A stretch of DNA of 64,000 bases from Acidimicrobiales bacterium (GTDB lineage: Bacteria > Actinomycetota > Acidimicrobiia > Acidimicrobiales > Aldehydirespiratoraceae), in contig JAWKIR010000002.1 of assembly GCA_041394245.1 (NCBI GenBank), positions 2,170,001 through 2,234,000 on the forward strand, written 5' to 3'. Below, piece after piece: positions 1-8,616 of the stretch (positions are counted from its first letter, which is position 1; the number at the start of each line of letters is the position of its first letter). The notes under the pieces are model-generated. The model worked only from the letters and a program-made list of their open reading frames with translations. It was not told the DNA's origin and made no database searches. The translations under genes and the position numbers were made by a program.

Positions 1-2
1 CG

Positions 3-1529
3 TGCGTCTACCTCGAAGCGTGGCACGCCGACATCGACCAGTTCCTCGAGCTGCGCGACAACACCGGCGACCACGCCCGGCGCACCCACAACATCAACCT
101 CGCCAACTGGATCCCCGACATGTTCATGGAACGGGTCGAGAAGGACTGGCAGTGGAGCCTCTTCGATCCGAAGAAGGTCCCCGAGCTGATCGACACCTTC
201 GGCGACGAGTTCCGCGCCATCTACGAGCAGGCCGAGGCCGACGGCAAGTACGAAAAGCAGGTCCCTGCCCGGCAGCTCTACCAGCGGATGATGAAGACGC
301 TGGCGGAGACCGGCAACGGCTGGATGACCTTCAAGGACTCCTCCAACGAGAAGTGCAACCAGACCGGGCCCGGCACCAGCGGTGGAACGGCGAACGCACG
401 AGACCGCGTCGTGCACCTGTCCAACCTGTGCACCGAGATCCTCGAGGTCACCAGCCAGGACGAGACCGCGGTGTGCAACCTCGGCTCGGTCAACCTCGGT
501 GAGTTCGTCGTCGAGTCCGAGGGCGTCATCGCCATGGACTACGTCCGCCTCGGCGAGGTCGTCCGCCAGGTCGTGCCGTTCCTCGACCGGGTGATCGACA
601 TCAACTACTACCCGACGAGCGAATCGGGCGCCTCCAACAGCCGCTGGCGTCCAGTCGGTCTCGGGTTGATGGGTCTCCAGGACGTCTTCTTCAAGATGGG
701 CGTGCCGTTCGATTCCCCGGTGGCGCGCGACGTCAGCCGTCGGATCTCCGAAGAGATCTACTTCAACGCCCTGTGGGCATCGACCGAGCTCGCGGAAGCC
801 AATGGCCCCCACGCGGCGTTTGCCGAGACCCGCGCCGCGGCCGGCGACCTCCAGTTCGACCTCTGGGGCGTGGAGCCGTCCGATCCCGAACGGTGGGTCC
901 CGCTACGCGAGCGCATCGAGAGCCACGGTCTGCGCAACTCCCTGATGATCGCCATCGCCCCGACGGCGACGATCGCGTCGATCGCGGGCTGCTACGAGTG
1001 CATCGAGCCGCAGGTCTCCAACCTGTTCAAGCGCGAAACCCTCTCGGGCGAGTTCATGCAGATCAACCGGCACCTGGTGAAAGAACTCCAACGCCGCAAC
1101 CTGTGGGATGCCGAGATGATCGGCGACGTGAAGAAGGCCGAAGGCTCGATCCAGGGCATCGAGCGCATCCCCGACGACCTCAAGGCGATCTATCGCACCG
1201 CGTGGGAGATCCCGATGAAGTCGCTCATCGAGATGGCCGCCGACCGTGGCGCCTTCATCGACCAGAGCCAGTCGCTCAACCTCTTCATGGAAGCGCCCAC
1301 CATCGGCAAGCTCTCGTCGATGTACATGTACGCATGGAAGTCCGGACTCAAGACCACCTACTACCTGCGCAGCCGGCCGGCGACGAAGATCAACAAGACC
1401 ACCACCTCGGTCGGCCCCGAGTCGGGTCCGACCGGTGGGCCCGACGGTGCACCGAAGAAGACATTCACCGACGAAGAGGCCATCGCCTGCTCGCTGGAGA
1501 ACCCCGAGGCCTGCGAGGCGTGCGACTGA
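3..1529 (+). CDS. nrdA: Ribonucleoside-diphosphate reductase alpha subunit, class I (5' end outside window)
   Basis: The catalytic large subunit reduces ribonucleoside diphosphates to deoxyribonucleotides in the cytoplasm, using a radical delivered by NrdB. The frame is open from base 3, so the N-terminus (ATP-cone and start) is missing; 508 residues remain. Active-site motifs are visible: NLCTE (Asn codon 423, Cys 429, Glu 435), the partner Cys in AVCNLG at 474, the radical-transfer pair TYYLR at 1359-1364, and the C-terminal redox tail ending CEACD. These match the N-x-C-x-E, Cys, Tyr-Tyr and CxxC set of class I NrdA. The stop TGA overlaps the nrdB ATG by one base (TGATG), so the pair is translationally coupled. 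Confidence 0.97.
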   Translation, partial: CVYLEAWHADIDQFLELRDNTGDHARRTHNINLANWIPDMFMERVEKDWQWSLFDPKKVPELIDTFGDEFRAIYEQAEADGKYEKQVPARQLYQRMMKTLAETGNGWMTFKDSSNEKCNQTGPGTSGGTANARDRVVHLSNLCTEILEVTSQDETAVCNLGSVNLGEFVVESEGVIAMDYVRLGEVVRQVVPFLDRVIDINYYPTSESGASNSRWRPVGLGLMGLQDVFFKMGVPFDSPVARDVSRRISEEIYFNALWASTELAEANGPHAAFAETRAAAGDLQFDLWGVEPSDPERWVPLRERIESHGLRNSLMIAIAPTATIASIAGCYECIEPQVSNLFKRETLSGEFMQINRHLVKELQRRNLWDAEMIGDVKKAEGSIQGIERIPDDLKAIYRTAWEIPMKSLIEMAADRGAFIDQSQSLNLFMEAPTIGKLSSMYMYAWKSGLKTTYYLRSRPATKINKTTTSVGPESGPTGGPDGAPKKTFTDEEAIACSLENPEACEACD

Positions 1530-2617
1530 TGGCACTCGCCGACGACTATCTCAACACCGCGCCGGCGAGTGCGCCCGACACCAACGCCGGGCACTACGCG
1601 GCGCCGGCGAATTCCCGGACCAACATCCTCGACCCCGGGTTCAATCTCACGCTGCGGCCGATGCGCTACCCGCAGTTCTTCGACATGTACAAGGACGCGA
1701 TCAAGAACACCTGGACGGTCGAGGAGATCGACTTCTCCGACGATCTGACCGATCTCGACCGCAAGCTCATGCCGGCCGAGAAGCACATGATCAGCCGACT
1801 GGTGGCGTTCTTCGCCACCGGCGATTCGATCGTGGCCAACAACCTCGTCCTCAACCTCTACGAGCACATCAACGCTCCCGAGGCTCGGATGTATCTGTCG
1901 CGCCAGCTCTACGAAGAGGCGCTCCACGTCCAGTTCTACCTGAACCTGCTCGACAACTACATCCCCGATCCCGCCGAGCGGGCCGAGGCCTTCGCCGCCA
2001 TCGAGAACATCCCGTCGATCCGGGCCAAGGGCGAGTTCTGCTTCAAGTGGATGGAGTCGGTCGGCAACGGTCCCCTCGAGACGGTCGAGGACCGCAAGCG
2101 GTTCCTGATGAACCTGATCTGCTTCGCGACCTGCATCGAAGGCCTGTTCTTCTTCGCGGCATTCGCCTACGTCTACTTCCTGCGATCGAAGGGCCTGCTC
2201 AACGGGCTCGCCGCCGGGACCAACTGGGTGTTCCGCGACGAATCGATGCACATGAACTTCGCCCTCGAGGTGATCAACACGGTCCGGGCCGAAGAGCCCG
2301 AGCTGTTCGACGCCGATCTCGGTGAGCGCATCACACTGATGATCGAGGAAGCGGTCGACGCCGAGTTCAAGTTCGCCGAGGACCTCCTCGGCGAGGGAGT
2401 GCCCGGCATGTCGACCGGCGACACCCGCACCTATCTGGAGTTCGTCGCCGATCAGCGCCTTGCTCAGCTCGGTCTGGCCAAGCGATACGGCGCACAGAAC
2501 CCGTTCTCGTTCATGGAGCTGCAAGACGTCCAGGAGCTCTCGAACTTCTTCGAGCGCACCGTCTCCGCCTACCAGGTCGGTGTCGAGGGCGACGTCTCCT
2601 TCGACGAGGAGTTCTAG
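1529..2617 (+). CDS. nrdB: Ribonucleoside-diphosphate reductase beta subunit (radical-generating)
   Basis: This 362-residue subunit houses the dimetal centre and tyrosyl radical that start catalysis in NrdA. All expected ligands can be placed: Asp99 (GDS), Glu130 and His133 (EALH), Glu204 (IEGLF), Glu238 and His241 (ESMH). Tyr137 lies four residues after His133, where class Ia and Ib proteins carry the radical Tyr and class Ic proteins have Phe. This points to a Tyr-radical enzyme rather than the Mn/Fe Chlamydia type. The C-terminal tail (VSFDEEF) is the acidic/aromatic peptide that docks on NrdA. The ATG overlaps the nrdA stop, so both form one operon. There is no NrdI or NrdH nearby, which also argues against class Ib. 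Confidence 0.97.
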   Translation: MALADDYLNTAPASAPDTNAGHYAAPANSRTNILDPGFNLTLRPMRYPQFFDMYKDAIKNTWTVEEIDFSDDLTDLDRKLMPAEKHMISRLVAFFATGDSIVANNLVLNLYEHINAPEARMYLSRQLYEEALHVQFYLNLLDNYIPDPAERAEAFAAIENIPSIRAKGEFCFKWMESVGNGPLETVEDRKRFLMNLICFATCIEGLFFFAAFAYVYFLRSKGLLNGLAAGTNWVFRDESMHMNFALEVINTVRAEEPELFDADLGERITLMIEEAVDAEFKFAEDLLGEGVPGMSTGDTRTYLEFVADQRLAQLGLAKRYGAQNPFSFMELQDVQELSNFFERTVSAYQVGVEGDVSFDEEF

Positions 2618-2700
2618 CTCCGCCCCATTCCCCATGCGTCCGGCGGCCACGGCCGTCGTGCCACCACCACCCCGTCTCGCGAGGACGGGGCAACCCCCCT

Positions 2701-2743
2701 GACGGCCGTCCCGATCGCTTCACCGAAGCACGGGGCGGCCGTC
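2701..2743. terminator. Hairpin between convergent nrdB and threonine dehydratase genes
   Basis: Arms 2701-2713 (GACGGCCGTCCCG) and 2731-2743 pair over 13 positions with a single G-T wobble, around a 17-nt loop. It lies in the 140-bp gap between two convergent genes, so a bidirectional terminator is the likely role. There is no U-tract on either side, and nothing else is visible in this gap. Confidence 0.6.
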
Positions 2744-2757
2744 CCGCGTCCGACCCG

Positions 2758-3990
2758 CTACCAGTCGACGAGGTCCGCGTTGAGGCCCTCGGCGCGGATC
2801 GCCTCGAGGACCCGGTCGGCATGGGCCGCATCGAGGGTGTCGATCCGCAACTCGAGAATCGTGCTGCGGGCACCGCTCGATCCGAGACCGTCGTGGTCGA
2901 CCTCGACGACGTTGGCCGCTTCGCGGGCGATGACCTGCGACACCAGGGCCAGGCGGCCGGGGGTGTCGTCGAGCTCGACCCGGATGCGGTTGAGTCGACC
3001 CTGCACGGCCAGGCCCCGCAGCGCCACGACCGAGAGGGTGCGGGGATCGATGTTGCCGCCGCACAGCACGAGTCCGACCTTCTTCCCGGCGAAGCGTTCG
3101 GGGTAGGTCATGAGTGCGGCCAGGCCGGCCGCGCCGGCTCCCTCGACGACGGTCTTCTCGATCTCGAGCAGCATCGCGATGGCCTGCTCGATCGCCGCCT
3201 CGGGCACGACGAGTACGTCGACAGCGTGGGCTTCGAGGATCGCCGAGGTGATCCTCCCCGGCTCGGAGACGGCGATGCCATCAGCGACCGTCGACCCGGA
3301 ACGGGCAGTGGAGGCACGTCCGGCCAGGCGATCGGCCATCGAAGGAAACCGCTCGGTCTGCACGCCGATGACCTCGACCGGGCGGCCGTGGCCGGTGGTC
3401 GCCACCGCGATCCCGGCCGACAGGCCGCCACCGCCGACCGCAGCGACGATCATGTCGAGGTCGGGCTCCTGCTCGAGCATCTCGAGCCCGACGGTCCCCT
3501 GCCCGGCGATCACGACGGGATCGTCGAACGGGTGGATGAACTCCAGATCCCGCTCCTCGGCCAGCTCGCGGGCCCGCACGGCGGCAGCCATGACGTCGGC
3601 TCCGGCCAGCACGACCTCGGCGCCGAGGTCGCGGGTGCGAGCGACCTTCACGAACGGGGTGTTCTCGGGCATGACGATCGTCGTGGGAAGCCCGAGCAGG
3701 GCGCCGTGGTGGGCCACTCCCTGCGCATGGTTTCCGGCCGACATCGCGATGACGCCGCGCCCGGGCGCGACGGCGAGCAGCCGGTTCCTCGCGCCGCGCC
3801 CCTTGAACGAGCCGGTGTACTGGAGGTTCTCGAACTTCAGATGGACATCGACCCCCGTGATGTCGCTGAGCGTCTGCGAACGGGTCAGCGGCGTGTATTC
3901 GATGACCCCGCGGAGCGCGTCGGCGGCCCGGCGAATGGCGTCGAGCGTCACCTCGTCGGGACTCGGACCGAGGGGTGCTCCTGCAGACAT
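2758..3990 (-). CDS. ilvA: Threonine ammonia-lyase (threonine dehydratase), PLP-dependent, with C-terminal ACT domain
   Basis: Deaminates threonine (and often serine) to 2-oxobutyrate; the product feeds isoleucine synthesis or, via propionyl-CoA, the methylmalonyl-CoA route encoded further along this window. The 410-residue protein has the fold-type II PLP motif TGSFKGRGA with the Schiff-base Lys63, the glycine-rich phosphate loop VGGGGLSAG, and a C-terminal ACT-like region (about 330-410; RIRVELDDTPGRLALVSQVI). One ACT domain and this length fit the short catabolic/TdcB-like class better than the long biosynthetic IlvA, so ilvA is a family symbol. ATG 3990 was chosen because a TACCCT -10 box ends 6 nt upstream and family similarity begins soon after. 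It diverges from the antiporter gene. Confidence 0.92.
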   Translation of the reverse strand: MSAGAPLGPSPDEVTLDAIRRAADALRGVIEYTPLTRSQTLSDITGVDVHLKFENLQYTGSFKGRGARNRLLAVAPGRGVIAMSAGNHAQGVAHHGALLGLPTTIVMPENTPFVKVARTRDLGAEVVLAGADVMAAAVRARELAEERDLEFIHPFDDPVVIAGQGTVGLEMLEQEPDLDMIVAAVGGGGLSAGIAVATTGHGRPVEVIGVQTERFPSMADRLAGRASTARSGSTVADGIAVSEPGRITSAILEAHAVDVLVVPEAAIEQAIAMLLEIEKTVVEGAGAAGLAALMTYPERFAGKKVGLVLCGGNIDPRTLSVVALRGLAVQGRLNRIRVELDDTPGRLALVSQVIAREAANVVEVDHDGLGSSGARSTILELRIDTLDAAHADRVLEAIRAEGLNADLVDW

Positions 3991-3996
3991 GCACCG

Positions 3997-4002
3997 AGGG
4001 TA
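3997..4002 (-). promoter_or_regulatory. -10 box (TACCCT) of a leaderless promoter for the threonine dehydratase gene
   Basis: TACCCT on the minus strand ends 6 nt before the ATG at 3990, the spacing expected if transcription starts at or next to the start codon. No Shine-Dalgarno sequence is present. In the same 97-bp divergent gap a weaker plus-strand TACCGG (4075-4080) lies 7 nt before the antiporter ATG. Confidence 0.55.
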
Positions 4003-4087
4003 GGGCCGTTGTGATCTCGGTGGGGCGAGGGCGCCGACCTTCGTTACTTTGTGAGAACCCCCATTTTCGACCCGTACCGGCACCGAG

Positions 4088-6295
4088 ATGAATCTGAACC
4101 CCCCGACCGAGCATCAGCTCCTCGTCTTCTGGGTGGCGCTCCTCGTCATCCTCGTGGTCGCCCGAGGCCTCGGCGCACTCATGCAGCGGATCGGGCAACC
4201 GGCGGTCGTGGGAGAACTGGCCGCCGGTCTGGTGCTCGGGCCTTCACTGCTGGGCAACATCGCCCCGGATGTGACCGACTGGTTGTTTCCCGCCGACGAC
4301 GCCCAGACGGCAATGCTCTTCACCGTCGGGTGGCTCGGCGTGTTGCTTCTTCTCGTGGGCACCGGATTCGAGACCGATCTGGGGCTCATCCAACGTCTCG
4401 GACGGGCCGCGTTCTTCGTCTCGGCCGGCTCGCTGATCGTGCCCGCGGCCGCCGGGTTCGCGGTCGGTTGGTTCATCCCGAATGCGTTCGTCGGCAGCGA
4501 GACGGAGCGCTACATCTTCGCCCTGTTCGTGGCCGCCGCGCTGTCGATCTCGTCACTACCGGTGATCGCGAAGATCCTCGGCGAGATGGGGCTGATGCGC
4601 CGCAACTTCGGGCAACTCACTCTGGCGGCGGGCATGGCGAACGATGTCATCGGCTGGATCCTGCTCGGCTTCATCGCCGGCCTCGCGCAGGCCGGCGGGG
4701 TCAAGCTCGACAAGCTGGCGTTCACGGTCGGCGGCGTCGCGATCTTCTTCGTCCTCGCCTTCACCGTCGGCCAGCGGATCGTCGACGCGTCGCTGCGTCG
4801 GGTGCGCGCCTCCGGTGGCGATGCCCTCTCGGGGCTGACGGTGGTGTTGATCACTGCCCTCGCCTTCGGCGTGATCACCCAATGGCTCCATGTCGAGGCC
4901 GTGCTCGGCGCGTTCATCGCCGGCGTGATCCTCGCACGATCGCGTTTCGCCGATCACGAATTGATCCGCCCGCTCGAGACGATGACGGCAGCGATCTTCG
5001 CCCCGATCTTCTTCGCCACCGCAGGCCTTCGCGTCGATCTCGGCCTCCTCGGCGACGGAGAGACCATCGTCTGGGCGATCGTCGTCCTGCTTGCCGCATC
5101 GCTCTCGAAGTTCATCGGTTCGCTGGCCGGTGCCCGGCTGTCGGCCATCCCGACCCGCGAGGGCGCCGCGCTCGGCGTGGGGCTCAATGCCCGCGGCGCG
5201 CTCGAGATCGTGATCGCCACGGTCGGCCTGTCCCTCGGGGTCCTCAACGACCGGTCCTACACCGTGGTCGTGCTGATGGCCATGGCCACATCCATGGCCG
5301 CACCGCCGATGCTGCGCCGCGTGCTGCGCAACTGGGAGGGGACGCCAGAGGAGCGCCAGCGCCTCGACCTCGAGGCACAGTTGACGGCGAATGCGGTCGT
5401 GCGCGGCGGGCGGGTCCTGATCCCGACCCGTGGTGGCATGTCATCGCTGCTGGCCGCCCAGGTCACCGGGCTCACCTGGCCCGACGACACCGATGTCACC
5501 CTGTTCACGGTCGGCACCGGACCCGCCCCCGACCTGAGCGCCCACGAGGCCGTGCTGCACCACTGCAACGTCGAGAGCGAACAGGTGGATGCCGAGAACG
5601 CGACCAACGCGATCCTCGCCGAAGCACGGCTCGGCTACGACGCCATCGTCGTCGGCGCGGGACCACACCGATCGGCGACGGTCACAGCCGAGATCGACGA
5701 GCTGCTCCGACGGAGTCCCATTCCGGTCGTGATCGTGCGGTCCGCCCCCGGGAACGGCGGGCGACTCCCGTGGGCGTTCGCCCGCGCGGTGGTGCCGGTG
5801 AACGGCGGCCGGTCGTCGCGCCCGGCCCAGGAGCTCGCCGCCTACCTCAGTGCCCGTATCGGCACCCACGTGCACCACCTCCACGTCAGCGCCGATCCGG
5901 CGAGCCGCTTCGAGACGATCCTCGGCGAGTACCCCCGACCGGGCTCATCCGGCCGCGGCGTCCTCAACGATGCGGCCGCGCTCGCGTCCACCGCAGGTGC
6001 CAACTTCTCCTCGATGCTCGAGCACAACACCAATCCTGCCGAGCAGATTCTCGCGACGGCCGATGAGGTCGCCGCAGACCTCGTGGTGATCTCGGGCGCC
6101 AGCCGCACGAGCGACGGCACCCTCTTCCTCGGCCACACCATCCGCCACGTCATCGACAACGCCGCGGCAACACTCATCGTCGCCCTCGTCCCGGAGCGGG
6201 ATCGACCGGCCGACGACCACCTCGCCGCGGCATCGGGTGGAACCTCCACGACGGAAGAACCGGGTACTCGAAACCACGCCGATCCGCCCACGTGA
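4088..6295 (+). CDS. CPA2-type cation:proton antiporter with two C-terminal universal-stress-protein domains
   Basis: Predicted Na+/H+ or K+/H+ exchanger in the cytoplasmic membrane. Residues about 10-410 form roughly 12-13 membrane segments typical of the Kef/CPA2 family (QPAVVGELAAGLVLGPSLLG near the start; LNARGALEIVIATVGLSLGVL near the end of the membrane part). A cytoplasmic tail of about 320 residues contains two USP-like units, near 435-555 (VLIPTRGG ... VVIVRS) and 575-715 (AVVPVNGG ... LVVISGA, ATLIVALVPER). These resemble nucleotide-binding stress domains and may gate transport. No TrkA-N (RCK) domain is seen, unlike many Kef channels. It diverges from the threonine dehydratase gene. 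Substrate cation is unknown. Confidence 0.9.
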   Translation: MNLNPPTEHQLLVFWVALLVILVVARGLGALMQRIGQPAVVGELAAGLVLGPSLLGNIAPDVTDWLFPADDAQTAMLFTVGWLGVLLLLVGTGFETDLGLIQRLGRAAFFVSAGSLIVPAAAGFAVGWFIPNAFVGSETERYIFALFVAAALSISSLPVIAKILGEMGLMRRNFGQLTLAAGMANDVIGWILLGFIAGLAQAGGVKLDKLAFTVGGVAIFFVLAFTVGQRIVDASLRRVRASGGDALSGLTVVLITALAFGVITQWLHVEAVLGAFIAGVILARSRFADHELIRPLETMTAAIFAPIFFATAGLRVDLGLLGDGETIVWAIVVLLAASLSKFIGSLAGARLSAIPTREGAALGVGLNARGALEIVIATVGLSLGVLNDRSYTVVVLMAMATSMAAPPMLRRVLRNWEGTPEERQRLDLEAQLTANAVVRGGRVLIPTRGGMSSLLAAQVTGLTWPDDTDVTLFTVGTGPAPDLSAHEAVLHHCNVESEQVDAENATNAILAEARLGYDAIVVGAGPHRSATVTAEIDELLRRSPIPVVIVRSAPGNGGRLPWAFARAVVPVNGGRSSRPAQELAAYLSARIGTHVHHLHVSADPASRFETILGEYPRPGSSGRGVLNDAAALASTAGANFSSMLEHNTNPAEQILATADEVAADLVVISGASRTSDGTLFLGHTIRHVIDNAAATLIVALVPERDRPADDHLAAASGGTSTTEEPGTRNHADPPT

Positions 6296-6342
6296 TCTCC
6301 GGAATCCACGCCACGCGCACCTCGGGAGGCCACCATGTCACG

Positions 6343-7998
6343 GTGATTCGCCCTGCCATCTCCCGCCACCGTCGACCGTCGGCACTGCTCGCCACGGCGA
6401 TCTCCGTCGCCGTCGTCGCCTCGTCGTGTGGCTCCGACAGTGCCGGAGACCTCGTCGCGACGACCTCGACGGCTGCCGTCGTCGACACGACCACGACGAT
6501 CGACACGACGACGACCGACACGACGACGACCATCGCGCCGGCCGCCGACCCGATCGTCGCCGCCACGCTTTCGGCCTATTCGAACTGGTCGACACCGACC
6601 CGTGCGTCGGTCGACGAGCGCGGCCTGACCACCGACGAGTGGGTCGACGTCGCCGACGACAGCACCAAGACCAGCGTCGCGTGTGCGCCGGCCGCGCTCC
6701 CCCAGCTCAGCCGGTCGTTCGACCAGTTCCCTGCGTTCGGGTTCTCCGGAACACTCGCGCCCGGCCTGGTCGTCGAGGGGGCAGGGGTCGAGCCCGGCGA
6801 CCTTCGGGTCGTGCCGTTGGGGCGGGCCCCGCTGACCCTCGTGTCGAGCCTCGCCTCGGAGAATCCGACCGTCGTGGTCGACGATCCGGACTCGACCTCT
6901 CTCGCCGAAGCGGTGGCCCGGCTCAAGCGTGATGCCGACGCCCGCCTCACCGGCATCGACGTCGTCCCGAGCGACATCACCTACACCAGAACGGAAACCC
7001 ACAGCTTCGAGCAGTCGTCACTCGAGATCGGGGTGTCCCTTCGCTACGACGGTCCGCTCCGTCAGGCCGGCCTCGACTCCTCGTTCAACCAGGAGTCACA
7101 GACCGAGAAGCACTCGATCGCCGTGCAGCTCATCCAGCCGATGTACACCATCCGGATGGCCGACGACGCCGTGCGGACCGCCGGCGACTTCTTCTCTGCC
7201 GACGTGACTCCGCTCGACGTCGAGGCGCTGGTCGACTCCGGCGAAGTCGGCCCCGACAACCCGCCCCTGGTGATCGACGAGGTCACCTACGGCCGCGTCA
7301 TGTACTTCACGATGACGAGCACGAGCGCAACGAGCGCCCAGGACCTGATGATCGCCGTCGACGCGGCACAGGCCAAGTTCTCCGGCAGCGCCGAGCTGAC
7401 CGAAGAGCAGCGTCAGACGCTCTCCACCAGCGACATCGCGATGCTCTCCTACGGCGGCGACCAGAGCCTGGCCCTCGGGGCGATCAAGAGCGGCGATCTC
7501 GGCCAGTTCTTCGGTCCGGCCAACACCACCACGGCCGCGCCGTTGTCGTTCTCGCTGCGCACCCTGGGCGGCCAGCTCGTGGAGGTCGCCGACACGGCCG
7601 ACCTGCAGCAGTTGTTGTGCAGCCGCACGGAGATCCCCTACTCGTTCAACGTCTCGGTCTCGAACATCACCGGGCGGGTCCGCGTGCTCGTCAATGGCGC
7701 CGAGGTGCTCGATGCGGCGAACACGCCCGACAACCTGCTCACGCTCTTCACCAACGAGTTCCGGCCCGGAAGCGGCAGTGCCAACATCGACAGCAAGCTC
7801 CAGCCCGGGATCGACAATGTCGTCGAGGTGAAGTTCGATCGGCTCACCTGTGTCGACGCCCAGTTCAGCCTGCGCATCGACCGCGACGGCACCAACGTCA
7901 TCAACAAGTCCTTGTCGCCACGATGCGCCTTCTTCTTCACGTGGGAGTACGGCATCGACACCACGACGGGTCGGATCACGGACAACAACGACTACTGA
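6343..7998 (+). CDS. Cholesterol-dependent-cytolysin-like (thiol-cytolysin family) lipoprotein without the undecapeptide
   Basis: A 551-residue exported protein. An Arg-rich start and hydrophobic core end in VASSC29, a plausible lipobox, followed by a Thr-rich linker (about 40-66). Residues about 130-426 follow the thiol-activated cytolysin fold: PGLVVEGAGVEPGDLRVVPL and APLTLVSSL (about 140-170), a TRTETHSFEQSS segment, QPMYTI (265-270), NPPLVIDEVTYGRVMYF (306-322, counterpart of the CDC strand with VAYGRQVY), YGGD (370-373) and PLSFSLRTL (400-408). The cholesterol-binding Trp-rich undecapeptide is absent; the last 125 residues are a different, probably beta-rich domain with Cys503 and Cys528. 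GTG 6343 (GGGAGG 13 nt upstream) gives a compact signal; GTG 6292 is possible. Pore formation is inferred from the family only. Confidence 0.85.
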   Translation: MIRPAISRHRRPSALLATAISVAVVASSCGSDSAGDLVATTSTAAVVDTTTTIDTTTTDTTTTIAPAADPIVAATLSAYSNWSTPTRASVDERGLTTDEWVDVADDSTKTSVACAPAALPQLSRSFDQFPAFGFSGTLAPGLVVEGAGVEPGDLRVVPLGRAPLTLVSSLASENPTVVVDDPDSTSLAEAVARLKRDADARLTGIDVVPSDITYTRTETHSFEQSSLEIGVSLRYDGPLRQAGLDSSFNQESQTEKHSIAVQLIQPMYTIRMADDAVRTAGDFFSADVTPLDVEALVDSGEVGPDNPPLVIDEVTYGRVMYFTMTSTSATSAQDLMIAVDAAQAKFSGSAELTEEQRQTLSTSDIAMLSYGGDQSLALGAIKSGDLGQFFGPANTTTAAPLSFSLRTLGGQLVEVADTADLQQLLCSRTEIPYSFNVSVSNITGRVRVLVNGAEVLDAANTPDNLLTLFTNEFRPGSGSANIDSKLQPGIDNVVEVKFDRLTCVDAQFSLRIDRDGTNVINKSLSPRCAFFFTWEYGIDTTTGRITDNNDY

Positions 7999-8597
7999 GG
8001 CCGACGGTCTCCGGGGCCGAGCCAACGGACCCCGGCCCACGAGCCGAGGAGGCCGCCCGTGCTCGAGAGCACGAGATCGCCGATCGTGTCGCCGTAGGTG
8101 AGGGAGAGTCCGTCGGCGCCGCCGATGCCGTCGGTGGACACCAACCACTCGAATGCCTCCCACCCGACGATGGCGAGGGCGCCGAAGCCGTAGCCGAGCA
8201 GGAGCGCATCGCGCCGGTCGCCGACGTTGCGGAACCGGAACGCGTGGAACGCGGCGACGAGGGCGATCCAGTTGACGAAGTGCAACACGTCGTCGGTCGA
8301 CGCGGCGGCGTCGTAGATGCCCAGCAGGTTGCCGAGGGTGTCGAGCAGGAAGGGCAGCGCCAGCAGGGCGTCGGCGACATGCGGGTAGGGATCCCACTTC
8401 CGTCGACGGGCGATCAGCGGGACCAGGACGGCACTGGCGAGGAAGATGGGCGCCCGCGCCGGCATGGCCTTGCCGTCGAGATGGTCGAGCGGCACCAGCA
8501 ACGCGATCGCGAACGCTCCGAACAACGCACACTTCACCGCGGCGTTCACGCGTGCTGCGGCCGGCGTCGGATCGAGAAGGCGAACGCCGGTGGTCAT
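7992..8597 (-). CDS. Multi-pass membrane protein, DUF2238/YjdF-like
   Basis: A 201-residue protein with about five or six hydrophobic segments (near 20-38, 50-64, 75-90, 105-120, 132-150, 170-190). Conserved-looking polar positions sit in or near the membrane: DTLGN, DDVLHFVNW, WEAFEWL and YGDTIGDLVLSS. This spacing of His, Glu and Asp resembles the DUF2238 (YjdF) family, whose function is not known. It is the last gene of a minus-strand run, 19 bp after the aminotransferase stop, so it is probably co-transcribed. Its 3' end overlaps the convergent cytolysin-like gene by 7 bp. The family assignment is tentative. Confidence 0.75.
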   Translation of the reverse strand: MTTGVRLLDPTPAAARVNAAVKCALFGAFAIALLVPLDHLDGKAMPARAPIFLASAVLVPLIARRRKWDPYPHVADALLALPFLLDTLGNLLGIYDAAASTDDVLHFVNWIALVAAFHAFRFRNVGDRRDALLLGYGFGALAIVGWEAFEWLVSTDGIGGADGLSLTYGDTIGDLVLSSTGGLLGSWAGVRWLGPGDRRPQ

Positions 8598-8616
8598 GAC
8601 GCCGACGTCGCGATGC

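Noticed and set aside
1529..2617. NrdB considered as a class Ic (Mn/Fe, Phe) subunit
   Set aside because: Tyr137 is present at the radical position four residues after the metal-ligand His.
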